Notes under the pieces: generated by a model
Told to the model about the DNA's origin: nothing
The model's database searches: none
What the model saw: only the letters and a program-made list of their open reading frames with translations
Part shown: positions 1 to 6,476 of the stretch, piece by piece
Numbering within the stretch: position 1 is the stretch's first letter
Layout of the letters: each line of letters begins with the position of its first letter
DNA from: a virus
IMG/VR virus record: IMGVR_UViG_3300044614_000081
Coordinates: 1-26,374 of that record
DNA: 26,374 nucleotides
Direction: 5' to 3' (one strand)
Translations under genes and position numbers: made by a program

Positions 1-27
1 CAAAATTGCAAATGGTTTTTACGAATC

Positions 28-498
28 ATGACTACCGACACCTATGCAATCGAACGCCTGATGAAACAGCAGCTAGACGGCAACTTCTGGAGCTTTGATG
101 TAGAAGGCCGCATCGTCTGGAATGATGTCGCGGTTGACTTCATCCCGCAGTTCAAACGCTACACATGGACGGATGGCGAGGAAGATCGGCCCAAGGCGCA
201 AATCGTTCGCCGCGATTGGTCGATGGAGGACTTTCAGCGTATGGAGAAGCTGAGGATCAAGGGCAGATCATGGAAGGACATTGCCAGGAACTTTGGAGCA
301 AGCGACACGGCCACGAGCGATTATTACAAGCGCGTCATTGCCCAGCAAGATGCGAACATGACTAAGGAAGTCACGATCAGGCGGATGAAGATCGTCAAGT
401 GGCTGCATGATCAAGCCACACCAGTGAAAACCATTTGCCTGTTGATGGGCTACGAGCGAAGGTTGGTTGAGAGCGTGACAGGGAGGGAAGGGGAATGA
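28..498 (+). CDS. Hypothetical protein with helix-turn-helix-like segment
   Basis: I do not recognise the family of this 156-residue protein. The N-terminal 50 residues are aromatic-rich and of mixed charge. From about residue 63 there is a basic helical stretch (RRDWSMEDFQRMEKLRIKG) followed by RSWKDIARNFGAS, which reads like the recognition part of a helix-turn-helix. A second short helical unit at the C-terminus (TPVKTICLLMGYERRLVESV) looks similar, so a small DNA-binding role is possible. This is inference from pattern only. Its stop overlaps the start of the downstream nuclease gene by four bases (ATGA), so the two are probably co-translated. The 27 bases before the start are all that is visible upstream, so no promoter can be judged. 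Confidence 0.7.
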   Translation: MTTDTYAIERLMKQQLDGNFWSFDVEGRIVWNDVAVDFIPQFKRYTWTDGEEDRPKAQIVRRDWSMEDFQRMEKLRIKGRSWKDIARNFGASDTATSDYYKRVIAQQDANMTKEVTIRRMKIVKWLHDQATPVKTICLLMGYERRLVESVTGREGE

Positions 499-1424
499 AA
501 CTAGACATGACATCGCCAATCGTAAAGGCGATCTATCAGCGATACGAAGAGAACCGCCGCAACGCACACAGGCCGCATCTTGGCGGGTCGCAGATCGGGA
601 ACATCTGTTCTCGCGCGCTTTGGTATCAATTCCGGTGGACCTATACCGAGAAGCAAGAAGGCCGCATCTTGCGCCTCTTCGAGACGGGCGAACGCGAGGA
701 AGGACGGGTGATCCAGAACTTGCGCGCCGCCGGTTGCACCGTCTGGGATCGCGATCCGGCAACAGGCCAGCAGTTCCGATATACGGCGGTTGGCGGGCAT
801 TTTGCCTTGAGCCTGGACGGAGTGGTCGAGGGCTTGCCGGAAAGTTCCAAGGTCCACACGCTCGAAGTGAAGACCATGAGCGAGAAGTATTTCAAGGTGC
901 TTTGCAACCTCGGCGTCGAAAAGGCGAAGCCGGTCTATTATGCACAGTGCCAGATCGGAATGCACTTGAGTGGGCTGGATCGCTGCCTGTTCATTTCTGT
1001 CAACAAGAACACCGATGAGATTTATGCCGAGCGGTTGAAGGTCGATCATGCCTTTGCAGAGTCGCTTATTGAGAAGGCCAGGAAGATCATATCGACCGAA
1101 CGGCCCCCGCTTGGAATCAGCAACGATCCGGCGTGGTTTGAGTGCAAGTTCTGCCCTTATCATTCGATCTGCCACGGAGATGGCGCTGCGGAACTGAACT
1201 GCCGCACATGCGCCTTTTCGACGGCAGAGACTCAAGGCTGGTCCTGCGCCAGGCACAAGAAGGCACTCGATGAGATCGACCAGCGCAGCGGCTGCGGTGA
1301 TCACATCTACAATCCGGCACTGGTCAAGCTGCCGGTGCATGACACCGGCGAGGATTGGATCGACTACATCAACGAAGACGGCGAGATCGTGCGGAACAAG
1401 GGCAGGGAGTTTAGCACATGCTAG
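495..1424 (+). CDS. PD-(D/E)XK nuclease, Cas4/RecB-like, with Fe-S-type and zinc-type cysteine sets
   Basis: Likely a DNA exonuclease of the PD-(D/E)XK superfamily acting in phage DNA replication or recombination. Visible core: D108 in SLDG, then E124-V-K126, then Q151/Q153 in YYAQCQIGM. Cys38 in the NICSRALWY segment plus Cys217, Cys220 and Cys226 (CKFCPYHSIC) match the one-plus-three arrangement that binds a 4Fe-4S cluster in Cas4 and AddB. A second set follows, Cys236, Cys239, Cys251 and Cys267, likely a small zinc module. No CRISPR array or other cas gene is present, so a CRISPR role is not supported. The gene overlaps the helicase start by seven bases, suggesting a nuclease-helicase pair. 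The exact substrate polarity cannot be read from the sequence. Confidence 0.88.
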   Translation: MKLDMTSPIVKAIYQRYEENRRNAHRPHLGGSQIGNICSRALWYQFRWTYTEKQEGRILRLFETGEREEGRVIQNLRAAGCTVWDRDPATGQQFRYTAVGGHFALSLDGVVEGLPESSKVHTLEVKTMSEKYFKVLCNLGVEKAKPVYYAQCQIGMHLSGLDRCLFISVNKNTDEIYAERLKVDHAFAESLIEKARKIISTERPPLGISNDPAWFECKFCPYHSICHGDGAAELNCRTCAFSTAETQGWSCARHKKALDEIDQRSGCGDHIYNPALVKLPVHDTGEDWIDYINEDGEIVRNKGREFSTC

Positions 1425-3043
1425 AACTCCGCCCCTATCAACGCGCCGCGATTGATGGCCTATACAATTATTGGTCAGACAAGAAGGGTGACAACCCGAT
1501 CATCGTCGCACCGACTGGCTCGGGAAAGAGCCTCATCATCGCGCACCTGATCAAGGATGCGATGAGTTATCCCGGCACGCGCGTTTTGATTTTGACGCAT
1601 GTCAAAGAGTTGCTGGAGCAGAACGCCAGTGAATTGGTTGCGCTTTATCCAGAAGCAGATGTCGGCTTCTACAGCGCCAGCCTCAAGAAGAAAGTGCTGC
1701 GGAAGCCGATCACGTTCGCGGGCATCCAGTCGATCCACAAGAAGGCTTATGACATGGTGCCAGCGCCTGATCTGGTGATCGTAGACGAGGCGCACCTGAT
1801 CCCGAAGACAGACGGCACACGCTACAATAAGTTCCTCTCCGATCTTCGCATATGCAATCGCGGTGTTAAGGTGGTTGGCCTCACGGCTACGCCCTACCGA
1901 CTCGATAGCGGATGGCTGCACGAAGGCGACAACGCGATCTTTGACGGCATTGCATACGATATTCCGGTTGCTGATCTCATGGATCAAGGCTTCCTGGCCC
2001 CGGTGATTAGCAAGAGCGGCGTCAAGACCATCGACCTATCGAACGTCGGCAAACGCGGCGGGGAATATATCGAGAGCGAACTAGCCAAGGCCGCATCAGA
2101 CCCGGAATTGGTAACAGAAACGGTTGCAGAAATCGTGCGCTATGGTGCGGAGCGCAAGGCGTGGCTAGTCTTCGCTTGCGGTGTCAATCACGCCGAGTTG
2201 CTCCGTGCCGAGTTCGAGACGCACGGCATCGAGGCGGATGTCGTGACTGGTGCCGATGGCATGAGCGCACGCGCCGACAAGATCGAGCGGTTCCGGCGTG
2301 GCGGAAGCAAGTGCTTGATCAATGTGAACGTCTTGACCACGGGCTTCAATGTCCCGCATGTCGATCTTGTGGCAATCGTGAGGGCCACCGAAAGCACCGG
2401 CCTTTACATCCAGATCGTCGGACGCGGCACACGCATTGCGCCGGGGAAAGAGAACTGCCTGGTGCTGGACTACGGCGACAACGTGATGCGCCACGGGTTC
2501 ATCGACAAGATCAAGCCGAAGATCAAAGGCCGCACGGAGGACGGTCAAGCGCCGGTTAAGAAATGCCCAGAATGTTTGACTGTCAATCATGCCGCCGTTA
2601 GAGTGTGCATCGAGTGCGGCCATGAATTCCCGCCTCCGCAGTTCAACCACGGAACGAAGGCATATTCTGGCGCGATGATCTCCACACAGGTACAGGCCGA
2701 ATGGGTTGACGTTGACGATGTGGGCTATTCCCGCTGGCGCAAGGAAGGCAAGCCAGATAGCATCCGCGTCACCTATTATTGCGGCCTGATCAAGGTCTCT
2801 GAGTGGCTATGCCCTGACCACGGAGGCTATGCTGCGGAGCGATACCAGAAGCGGATGCCATCGCTAGGAGCGTCTGCCATGACCACCGAAGACGCCATGC
2901 AAGAGTGCGACCACTGGATCAAGCCGCGCAGGATAAAGGTGAAGCCGAATGACAAGTTCCACGACATTGTACAACTCGACTATAGCCAGCCCAAGCGCCT
3001 CACCGCCGAAGAGTTGGCAGAACTACAAGAGCCGCTGTTCTGA
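1418..3043 (+). CDS. Superfamily 2 DEAD/DEAH-box helicase
   Basis: ATP-dependent nucleic-acid helicase of 541 residues. Motifs in order: an N-terminal LRPYQRAAI Q-motif-like segment, Walker A APTGSGKS at 31-38, DEAH at 123-126, motif III GLTATPYR at 154-161, and motif VI QIVGRGTR at 332-339. A four-cysteine zinc finger follows (Cys383, Cys386, Cys397, Cys400). The last 140 residues form an extra domain rich in aromatic residues (VTYYCGLIKVSEWLCPDHGG) that I see only as an accessory region. The gene lies directly behind the Cas4-like nuclease with overlapping codons and ahead of a VRR-NUC nuclease, which fits a replication or recombination module. Its 3' end is overlapped in another frame by a probable small gene. 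Confidence 0.93.
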   Translation: MLELRPYQRAAIDGLYNYWSDKKGDNPIIVAPTGSGKSLIIAHLIKDAMSYPGTRVLILTHVKELLEQNASELVALYPEADVGFYSASLKKKVLRKPITFAGIQSIHKKAYDMVPAPDLVIVDEAHLIPKTDGTRYNKFLSDLRICNRGVKVVGLTATPYRLDSGWLHEGDNAIFDGIAYDIPVADLMDQGFLAPVISKSGVKTIDLSNVGKRGGEYIESELAKAASDPELVTETVAEIVRYGAERKAWLVFACGVNHAELLRAEFETHGIEADVVTGADGMSARADKIERFRRGGSKCLINVNVLTTGFNVPHVDLVAIVRATESTGLYIQIVGRGTRIAPGKENCLVLDYGDNVMRHGFIDKIKPKIKGRTEDGQAPVKKCPECLTVNHAAVRVCIECGHEFPPPQFNHGTKAYSGAMISTQVQAEWVDVDDVGYSRWRKEGKPDSIRVTYYCGLIKVSEWLCPDHGGYAAERYQKRMPSLGASAMTTEDAMQECDHWIKPRRIKVKPNDKFHDIVQLDYSQPKRLTAEELAELQEPLF

Positions 3044-3152
3044 TTGCGTGAGCCTGTACGATGCTCGATATTGCACTCATTGGCGTGACGTTGTACCTGA
3101 TGATGTACAGAAAGAAGGCTGCGATGCGTTCAACGGTTTCCCTCCCTTCTGA
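2949..3152 (+). CDS. Probable small four-cysteine zinc-motif protein overlapping the helicase end
   Basis: A 67-residue reading frame that covers the last 95 bases of the helicase gene and runs past its stop. The half beyond the helicase overlap carries CSDC, then eight residues to CTHW, then exactly 15 residues to a final cysteine in QKEGCDAF. The Cas4-like nuclease upstream ends with the same plan: CRTC, then CARH, then 15 residues to the cysteine in QRSGC. The shared 15-residue spacing, the Q four before the cysteine and the G just before it are hard to explain by chance. AAAGGTG lies just ahead of the ATG, though the true start could be further in. The N-terminal third is Ser/Thr-rich and may not be translated. 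The function is unknown; a zinc-binding partner for a nuclease or helicase is a guess. Confidence 0.55.
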   Translation: MTSSTTLYNSTIASPSASPPKSWQNYKSRCSDCVSLYDARYCTHWRDVVPDDVQKEGCDAFNGFPPF

Positions 3153-3495
3153 GCATGACGAGCAAGCCGGATTCGTTCAATGGTTCCGCGCCAAGTGGCC
3201 TCGTGTATTGATCTTTGCAATACCGAACGGCGGCAAGCGCAACATCTCGACGGCAAAGAAGCTGAAGGCCGAAGGCGTTGTTCCTGGCGTTCCAGACCTG
3301 TTCATTCCGGCATGGGGAATCTGGATCGAGATGAAGCGCCAGAAAGGCGGGCGAACTTCATCGGATCAAGACGGCATGATTTCATACTTGGAAAGCATCG
3401 GCCATCACGTTATTGTTGGCTATGGCGCAACCGATGCCAGCGACAAGCTGCTGTCTTTGTTGAATGTGAGCGGGGCGGCGACTAAAGGAGGATAG
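3124..3495 (+). CDS. VRR-NUC domain nuclease
   Basis: A 123-residue single-domain nuclease of the VRR-NUC branch of the PD-(D/E)XK superfamily, a family linked to Holliday-junction or replication-fork cleavage in phages. Visible motifs: HDEQAGFVQWFRAKWP near the N-terminus, the IPNGGKRN turn, GVVPGVPDLF with the metal-binding Asp58, and WIEMKRQKGG with Glu69 and Lys71. The length is typical of the standalone phage form. The frame is open from ATG 3061, but that start has no ribosome-binding site and adds an unrelated hydrophobic leader. ATG 3124 has AGAAGG five bases upstream and is preferred. The first bases overlap the probable zinc-motif gene. Confidence 0.88.
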   Translation: MRSTVSLPSEHDEQAGFVQWFRAKWPRVLIFAIPNGGKRNISTAKKLKAEGVVPGVPDLFIPAWGIWIEMKRQKGGRTSSDQDGMISYLESIGHHVIVGYGATDASDKLLSLLNVSGAATKGG

Positions 3496-3507
3496 CCACC
3501 GCCCCTC

Positions 3508-3532
3508 GCATCCGGGGGAGCAAACCGGATGC
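3508..3532 (+). terminator. Stem-loop after the nuclease/helicase cluster, terminator-like
   Basis: A perfect 8-base stem (GCATCCGG with CCGGATGC) around a 9-base loop sits 12 bases after the VRR-NUC stop, in the only real gap of the plus-strand cluster (3496-3594). It is followed by TTACATT and not by a clear T run. It could be a weak or factor-assisted terminator, or an RNA processing or stability element. The rest of the gap holds the strong ribosome-binding site of the next gene and no convincing promoter. Confidence 0.4.
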
Positions 3533-3594
3533 TTACATTAACGATTGATTGAGAATTCTAGTCTAGGCTTGCCATAGTTTCAAGGAGGAACATC

Positions 3595-3807
3595 ATGGCG
3601 AAATATGAATACGATGCCACACAAGACCAGTGGCTTCATGGTGATCCGGGCGTGCTGTCCGGTTCAGTGGCCGCTGCTGATCAGCGGTATGCCAAGTCTA
3701 CCCAGGTCAGGGAGAGCTGTGCCCCTCGGCTCTCCCTGACAGACTGGCTGATCTGCGGCCCGATAATGGTCGGACTTGGCTTCCTCATGGGAGTTTACTG
3801 GCCGTGA
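3595..3807 (+). CDS. Small protein with one C-terminal membrane segment
   Basis: An unrecognised 70-residue protein. The first 45 residues are polar (MAKYEYDATQDQWLHGDPG), and residues 46-70 (LTDWLICGPIMVGLGFLMGV) form one probable membrane helix at the very C-terminus, so it may be tail-anchored in the inner membrane. AAGGAGG lies seven bases before the ATG, one of the strongest ribosome-binding sites in the window. Its stop overlaps the start of the secreted transglycosylase gene, which suggests the two products act together at the cell envelope. Two strong RNA hairpins lie inside the coding region (3671-3687 and 3706-3740). A holin-like or spanin-like role is possible but not shown. Confidence 0.72.
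   Translation: MAKYEYDATQDQWLHGDPGVLSGSVAAADQRYAKSTQVRESCAPRLSLTDWLICGPIMVGLGFLMGVYWP
3671..3740. repeat. Two adjacent perfect inverted repeats inside a coding region
   Basis: CCGCTG/CAGCGG (3671-3676 and 3682-3687, five-base loop) is followed 18 bases later by GTCAGGGAGAGC/GCTCTCCCTGAC (3706-3717 and 3729-3740, eleven-base loop). The second is a perfect 12-base GC-rich stem. It can be lengthened by CCAG (3702-3705) pairing with CTGG (3744-3747) across a three-base bulge. Both lie within the 70-residue membrane-protein gene. There is no T run after either, so intrinsic termination is unlikely. An RNA structure affecting translation or processing, or a protein-binding site, is possible. Confidence 0.6.
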
Positions 3808-4199
3808 TGAGGTATCTTGTTTTGATCGCCGCGATGACGGCTGGAAGTGTCTTGGCACATGCTTCGGATGCGACTCGATTGGTTACATCGGAGGCAAGAC
3901 GGCAAGGCGTGCCGGTCGGGTTCGCCTTGAAGATGGCAAAGATCGAGAGTGGTGTTCGATGCCACAACCACAACAAGCGAAGCAGTGCGTCCGGCCCCTT
4001 GCAGGTTCTACGCGGCACAGCGCGAGCTATGGGCTACCGAGGCGACATCCGGCGTGCTTCATGCGCTACGCAGACGCATTACGGCATGAAGCACTTGGCT
4101 ATGTGCTGGCGCGGAGCGCGAGGCAATGCGGCGTTGGCAAAACGATGCCACCAGGTTGGCGTGTCTGTGTTGTACGGCAAAAAGAAGAGGAGGCGTTGA
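3804..4199 (+). CDS. Secreted lytic transglycosylase (SLT-like)
   Basis: A small peptidoglycan-cleaving enzyme of the soluble lytic transglycosylase family. Residues 1-20 (MMRYLVLIAAMTAGSVLAHA) look like a Sec signal peptide ending in an AHA-type cleavage site. The catalytic core follows: LKMAKIESG with Glu48 as the presumed acid, then the SGPLQVLRGTARAMGY block, which matches the family's GxxQ region. At 131 residues it is short, with a basic tail (KKKRRR). The GTG at 3804 overlaps the previous stop as GTGA; an ATG at 3807 is an equally good start. It lies on the plus strand, apart from the late-operon endolysin, so it may act in wall penetration or early lysis. The context does not settle which. 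Confidence 0.82.
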   Translation: MMRYLVLIAAMTAGSVLAHASDATRLVTSEARRQGVPVGFALKMAKIESGVRCHNHNKRSSASGPLQVLRGTARAMGYRGDIRRASCATQTHYGMKHLAMCWRGARGNAALAKRCHQVGVSVLYGKKKRRR

Positions 4200-4363
4200 T
4201 GACCAGAGAACCTGATCTTGAAACCGTCAATCGCGCATTGGGCGAAACGGTGAGGAAATTGCAGAAAGACTTGGCCGATGCTGACAGAAGAATCCGGCGG
4301 CTTCGAGAAGAGTTGGCAGAGGCTCATAGAGCAGCTGCACTAGCATCTGGGAGGGATTGGTGA
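4199..4363 (+). CDS. Short coiled-coil protein
   Basis: A 54-residue protein (MTREPDLETVNRALGETVRK and onward) that is almost entirely one charged amphipathic helix, with heptad-like spacing through KLQKDLADADRRIRRLREEL. I do not recognise the family. The ATG overlaps the transglycosylase stop as TGATG, and AGGAGG lies just upstream, so it is very probably translated. The stop overlaps the next start by four bases. It could be a small scaffolding or regulatory partner of the neighbouring proteins. No membrane segment or cysteine pattern is present. Confidence 0.7.
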   Translation: MTREPDLETVNRALGETVRKLQKDLADADRRIRRLREELAEAHRAAALASGRDW

Positions 4364-4608
4364 GTGAAGGAATGGATGATGATCGATTCGCCCACATGCT
4401 CAAGCTCTCTGCTGTTTACATCCCGATCCTCAAGAGCAGATGTCTTTTTGATGATCTGCAAGATATGGACAGATCAGAGGAGCACAACGCTTTAAACTGT
4501 CTGGAGATCGTGGCTGACACCTTCGTGGAGATGCAGCGCAGGCTGGGTGTGAAACCGAAGTTTAGAGTCAAAGCCAGTGCGGCATTCTCAGGAGACAAGC
4601 ATGAGTGA
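4360..4608 (+). CDS. Hypothetical acidic helical protein
   Basis: An 82-residue protein of unknown function, with a GTG start that overlaps the previous stop (GTGA) and GGGAGG a few bases upstream. A TTG at 4357 and an ATG at 4372 are alternative starts. The sequence is helical and acidic in the middle (LFDDLQDMDRSEEHNALNCL) with a basic end (RRLGVKPKFRVKAS). No motif is recognised. It belongs to the run of small overlapping genes from 3595 to 5557. Confidence 0.65.
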   Translation: MSEGMDDDRFAHMLKLSAVYIPILKSRCLFDDLQDMDRSEEHNALNCLEIVADTFVEMQRRLGVKPKFRVKASAAFSGDKHE

Positions 4609-4870
4609 TATTGTAGAGAGATTACGATTGCTAGTGCCGAGCGATAGTAGTGGCGCAGCTTTTGATGGTGTTAACGAGATCACCCGCCTCACCGCAGAGA
4701 ACGAGAAGCTGCGTGCGGCGCTGCGCGTGTGGTGCGAGGCGGAACTGAACGCCTACTACCGAATGAAATATCCGGGCGGTCACCCACACAGCCAGAAGGA
4801 ACTGGCGCAGGCTATGGCGTCAAACCCAGCCACCGTTGCACTGAAGGAGAACAACAATGATCAAGGCTGA
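4601..4870 (+). CDS. Small MSDIVERLR-type phage protein
   Basis: An 89-residue protein beginning MSDIVERLRLLVPSDSSG, an opening I recognise from many small accessory proteins of alphaproteobacterial phages. A leucine-zipper-like helix follows (EITRLTAENEKLRAALRVWC). Function unknown. AGGAGA lies before ATG 4601, which is preferred over the upstream in-frame ATG at 4577, and it overlaps the end of the previous gene by eight bases. Its last residues, LKENNNDQG, are encoded by the same DNA that carries the ribosome-binding site and start of the next gene. That junction recurs twice more downstream. Confidence 0.72.
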   Translation: MSDIVERLRLLVPSDSSGAAFDGVNEITRLTAENEKLRAALRVWCEAELNAYYRMKYPGGHPHSQKELAQAMASNPATVALKENNNDQG

Positions 4871-5280
4871 ACAGATATCGGATGAGGTGGTGGAGGCGGC
4901 TGCGAGAAAACAGGCAGAACTGGATAACGTCGAGTGGCACACCTTGAATGATGTTGCGATCACGTTGCGTTGCAACCACGCCCGCTCCACTCTCGCAGCA
5001 GGGCTGGCAGCGTGGCCGGGGGCTTGGCATGTTGACGCCGCTGACTTCGAGGAGAAACTCATCCTCCCACTGACACAGGAGAACAATGATGATCAAGCCT
5101 GAACAGATACCTGATGAGGCGGTAGATGCTATGTTGGAAAGCATAGGTTCTTTCTTCTGTCGCGCCCAAGCCCGTGCCGCCTGTGCCGCCATGCTGGCAG
5201 CGTGGCCGGGGATAGAAATCCACACTGACGGCACTGAGGACTGGATTGAACTGACCCTGACACAGAAGAACAACGATGAC
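4841..5280 (+). repeat. Three copies of a gene-junction repeat (4841-4890, 5070-5122, 5257-5280)
   Basis: The sequence around each gene junction repeats: CTGAAGGAGAACAACAATGA, CTGACACAGGAGAACAATGA and CTGACACAGAAGAACAACGA. Each copy encodes the C-terminus of one protein and the ribosome-binding site and start of the next. The first two copies stay similar for about 30 more bases (ATCAAGxCTGAACAGATA). A second shared block, CTGGCAGCGTGGCCGGGG, lies inside both duplicated genes. This supports tandem duplication, or assembly of the small genes by recombination at shared junctions. Confidence 0.8.
4857..5102 (+). CDS. Small protein, first of a tandem duplicated pair
   Basis: An 81-residue protein starting MIKAEQISDEVVEAAARKQA. 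It is a clear paralogue of the next gene: both share MIKxEQIxDE at the start, an LAAWPG block in the middle, and LTQxNNDD at the end. GAAGGAGA lies before the ATG. The start lies within the last codons of the previous gene, and its own end overlaps the start of its copy by 17 bases. The family is a common small phage accessory type of unknown function; no catalytic or metal-binding motif is visible. Confidence 0.72.
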   Translation: MIKAEQISDEVVEAAARKQAELDNVEWHTLNDVAITLRCNHARSTLAAGLAAWPGAWHVDAADFEEKLILPLTQENNDDQA

Positions 5281-5283
5281 TGA
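5086..5283 (+). CDS. Small protein, second of a tandem duplicated pair
   Basis: A 65-residue protein starting MMIKPEQIPDEAVDAMLESI. It is a shorter copy of the preceding gene, having lost about 15 residues between the opening and the LAAWPG block. CAGGAGA lies ahead of two consecutive ATGs (5086 and 5089), and either could be used. The end (LTLTQKNNDD) again overlaps the start of the following gene. Function unknown. Confidence 0.72.
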   Translation: MMIKPEQIPDEAVDAMLESIGSFFCRAQARAACAAMLAAWPGIEIHTDGTEDWIELTLTQKNNDD

Positions 5284-5557
5284 CATCATAGACGAACGCG
5301 AGAAGACACACGGCGATTATTATCAAGTGTCTATGATGGCACAGGAACTGAAGGACGCCATGCGGCGCGGCAAGAAATGGAGAATACTAGACGATATGCA
5401 GCGCGAGACGCTGGAGATGATCGCCAGCAAGATTAGCCGCATCCTGTCAGGTAATCCGCACGAGTCCGACCATTGGCGTGACATCGCTGGCTACGCCACG
5501 CTGATCGAGCGGTGGCTCACACCACCGGCTGACCTCGAAACCAAGCCTGACCGTTGA
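5276..5557 (+). CDS. DUF6378-like phage protein
   Basis: A 93-residue protein that matches the common phage family DUF6378, whose hallmark is REKTHGDY near the start (residues 8-15), a central QRETLEMIASKISRILSG, and PHESDHWRDIAGYA near the end. I know the family as widespread in phages, often with nucleotide-metabolism genes. Its biochemical role is not established, although its helical EExxDxxxHD-like pattern recalls MazG-type folds. The start lies in the third copy of the junction repeat. The gene's last 41 bases run into the convergent metallophosphoesterase gene, which marks the boundary between the two transcription units. Confidence 0.82.
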   Translation: MTDIIDEREKTHGDYYQVSMMAQELKDAMRRGKKWRILDDMQRETLEMIASKISRILSGNPHESDHWRDIAGYATLIERWLTPPADLETKPDR

Positions 5558-6473
5558 TCACGCGGCAGAACTCCGGCTCGAGCAACATGCCGCTAGGTGC
5601 AAAGTGCAACACCACAAAACCCTGCGACCAGTTCACGGGGTTATCCTCCGCATAGGCAAACTTGTCGTTCTCGGGTCCGTAATCCGACAACGTGCCGCAC
5701 TCTACGCCCCATCGAATGCCATTGTAATCCGCAAACATGGTAGCCTGGAGCCGATGCGTGTGGCCGGTCACAATAGACTTGCCGCTCTTCAATGTATTGT
5801 TATAGGCACCATGCACGCCTTGGTGAATGCGATGCTTTACAACCGTATGCTCATTCAACCATAGGCTTGTGCAGAATTGCCACGCAGAAAAGTGGTCTGC
5901 GATGTCGAATCCTTGAACCTGTACATATTCCGGCGCTGCTTGAGCCAGCCTCGCCATGAAACGGTTGTCGTGGTTTCCGTCTGTCCAGATCAGATAGCAA
6001 CCGGGAGGCGCATAGGCTTCGATCTCTGCATGACGTTCCTTGACGGCTTCTAGTTCTTCAGCCACGCTCGGCGTTTGTACACGAGCGCCAGGAGGATGAC
6101 GGCTGATCCGCGCGCCGTCAAAACTATCGCCATTCATGATGATCATTGACGGCTGCAAGTCCTTGATGATCTCGATCATGGCTGCGAAAGCCTTGCTTCG
6201 CTCACCCGGCCAGAAATGCCCATCGCTGCCGATGATGACGGGTCCGACAACATTCTCTTTTAGTGCACGAAAACCTTTTGTTGGCACCTCGATCTTGATC
6301 CGCTGGGCGGGCTGCGAGATCGTGTTCAAGACAATCCCGTGCTTGCGCTCGATGTTATCTCGCCGTGCGTTGACGCCCCGCAGGTTGAGGCCCAATTCTT
6401 TGGCTATGGCAGACGGTGAACCTAGACGCTTCCATGCGTCGATGAACTCTTGATCGGAGTACCTCTTGGTCAT
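5517..6473 (-). CDS. Calcineurin-like metallophosphoesterase with N-terminal helix-turn-helix
   Basis: A 318-residue two-metal phosphoesterase. The metal-binding motifs appear in family order: GSDGHFWPG with Asp84 and His86, NGDSFDG at 114-120, DGNHDNR at 165-171, and GHTH at 237-240. Residues 5-40 (YSDQEFIDAWKRLGSPSAIA) form a helix-turn-helix-like DNA-binding segment, so it may act on DNA, as do related phage nucleases. The substrate is not known. AGGAGTAG lies before the ATG, inside the end of the previous gene. It is the last gene of the late operon and overlaps the convergent DUF6378-like gene by 41 bases. No terminator is obvious at the meeting point. Confidence 0.88.
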   Translation of the reverse strand: MTKRYSDQEFIDAWKRLGSPSAIAKELGLNLRGVNARRDNIERKHGIVLNTISQPAQRIKIEVPTKGFRALKENVVGPVIIGSDGHFWPGERSKAFAAMIEIIKDLQPSMIIMNGDSFDGARISRHPPGARVQTPSVAEELEAVKERHAEIEAYAPPGCYLIWTDGNHDNRFMARLAQAAPEYVQVQGFDIADHFSAWQFCTSLWLNEHTVVKHRIHQGVHGAYNNTLKSGKSIVTGHTHRLQATMFADYNGIRWGVECGTLSDYGPENDKFAYAEDNPVNWSQGFVVLHFAPSGMLLEPEFCRVINGQAWFRGQPVV

Positions 6474-6476
6474 TCG

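Noticed and set aside
501-1340. Open frame of 279 codons on the minus strand opposite the Cas4-like nuclease
   Set aside because: The plus-strand frame has clear catalytic motifs, overlapping neighbours and a start; the antisense frame has none of these.
495-1424. Cas4-like features as a hint of a CRISPR system
   Set aside because: No repeat array, Cas1, Cas2 or effector is visible. Similar nucleases occur in many phages outside CRISPR loci.
3061-3123. Upstream start of the VRR-NUC gene
   Set aside because: No ribosome-binding site precedes it, and the extra 21 residues are hydrophobic and unlike the family. ATG 3124 has a good site.
3484-3492. Strong ribosome-binding-like AAAGGAGGA at the end of the VRR-NUC gene
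   Set aside because: No start codon with an open frame follows at a suitable distance; it encodes the last Lys-Gly-Gly.
3549-3578. Promoter-like TTGAGA, 18 bases, CATAGT before the membrane-protein gene
   Set aside because: Transcription would start inside the ribosome-binding site of the gene, so a useful promoter here is unlikely.
3776-4363. 195-codon plus-strand frame overlapping the transglycosylase
   Set aside because: Only its last 54 codons are convincing, and these are listed as a separate gene with its own ribosome-binding site. The first part is in a different frame from the transglycosylase and has no motif.
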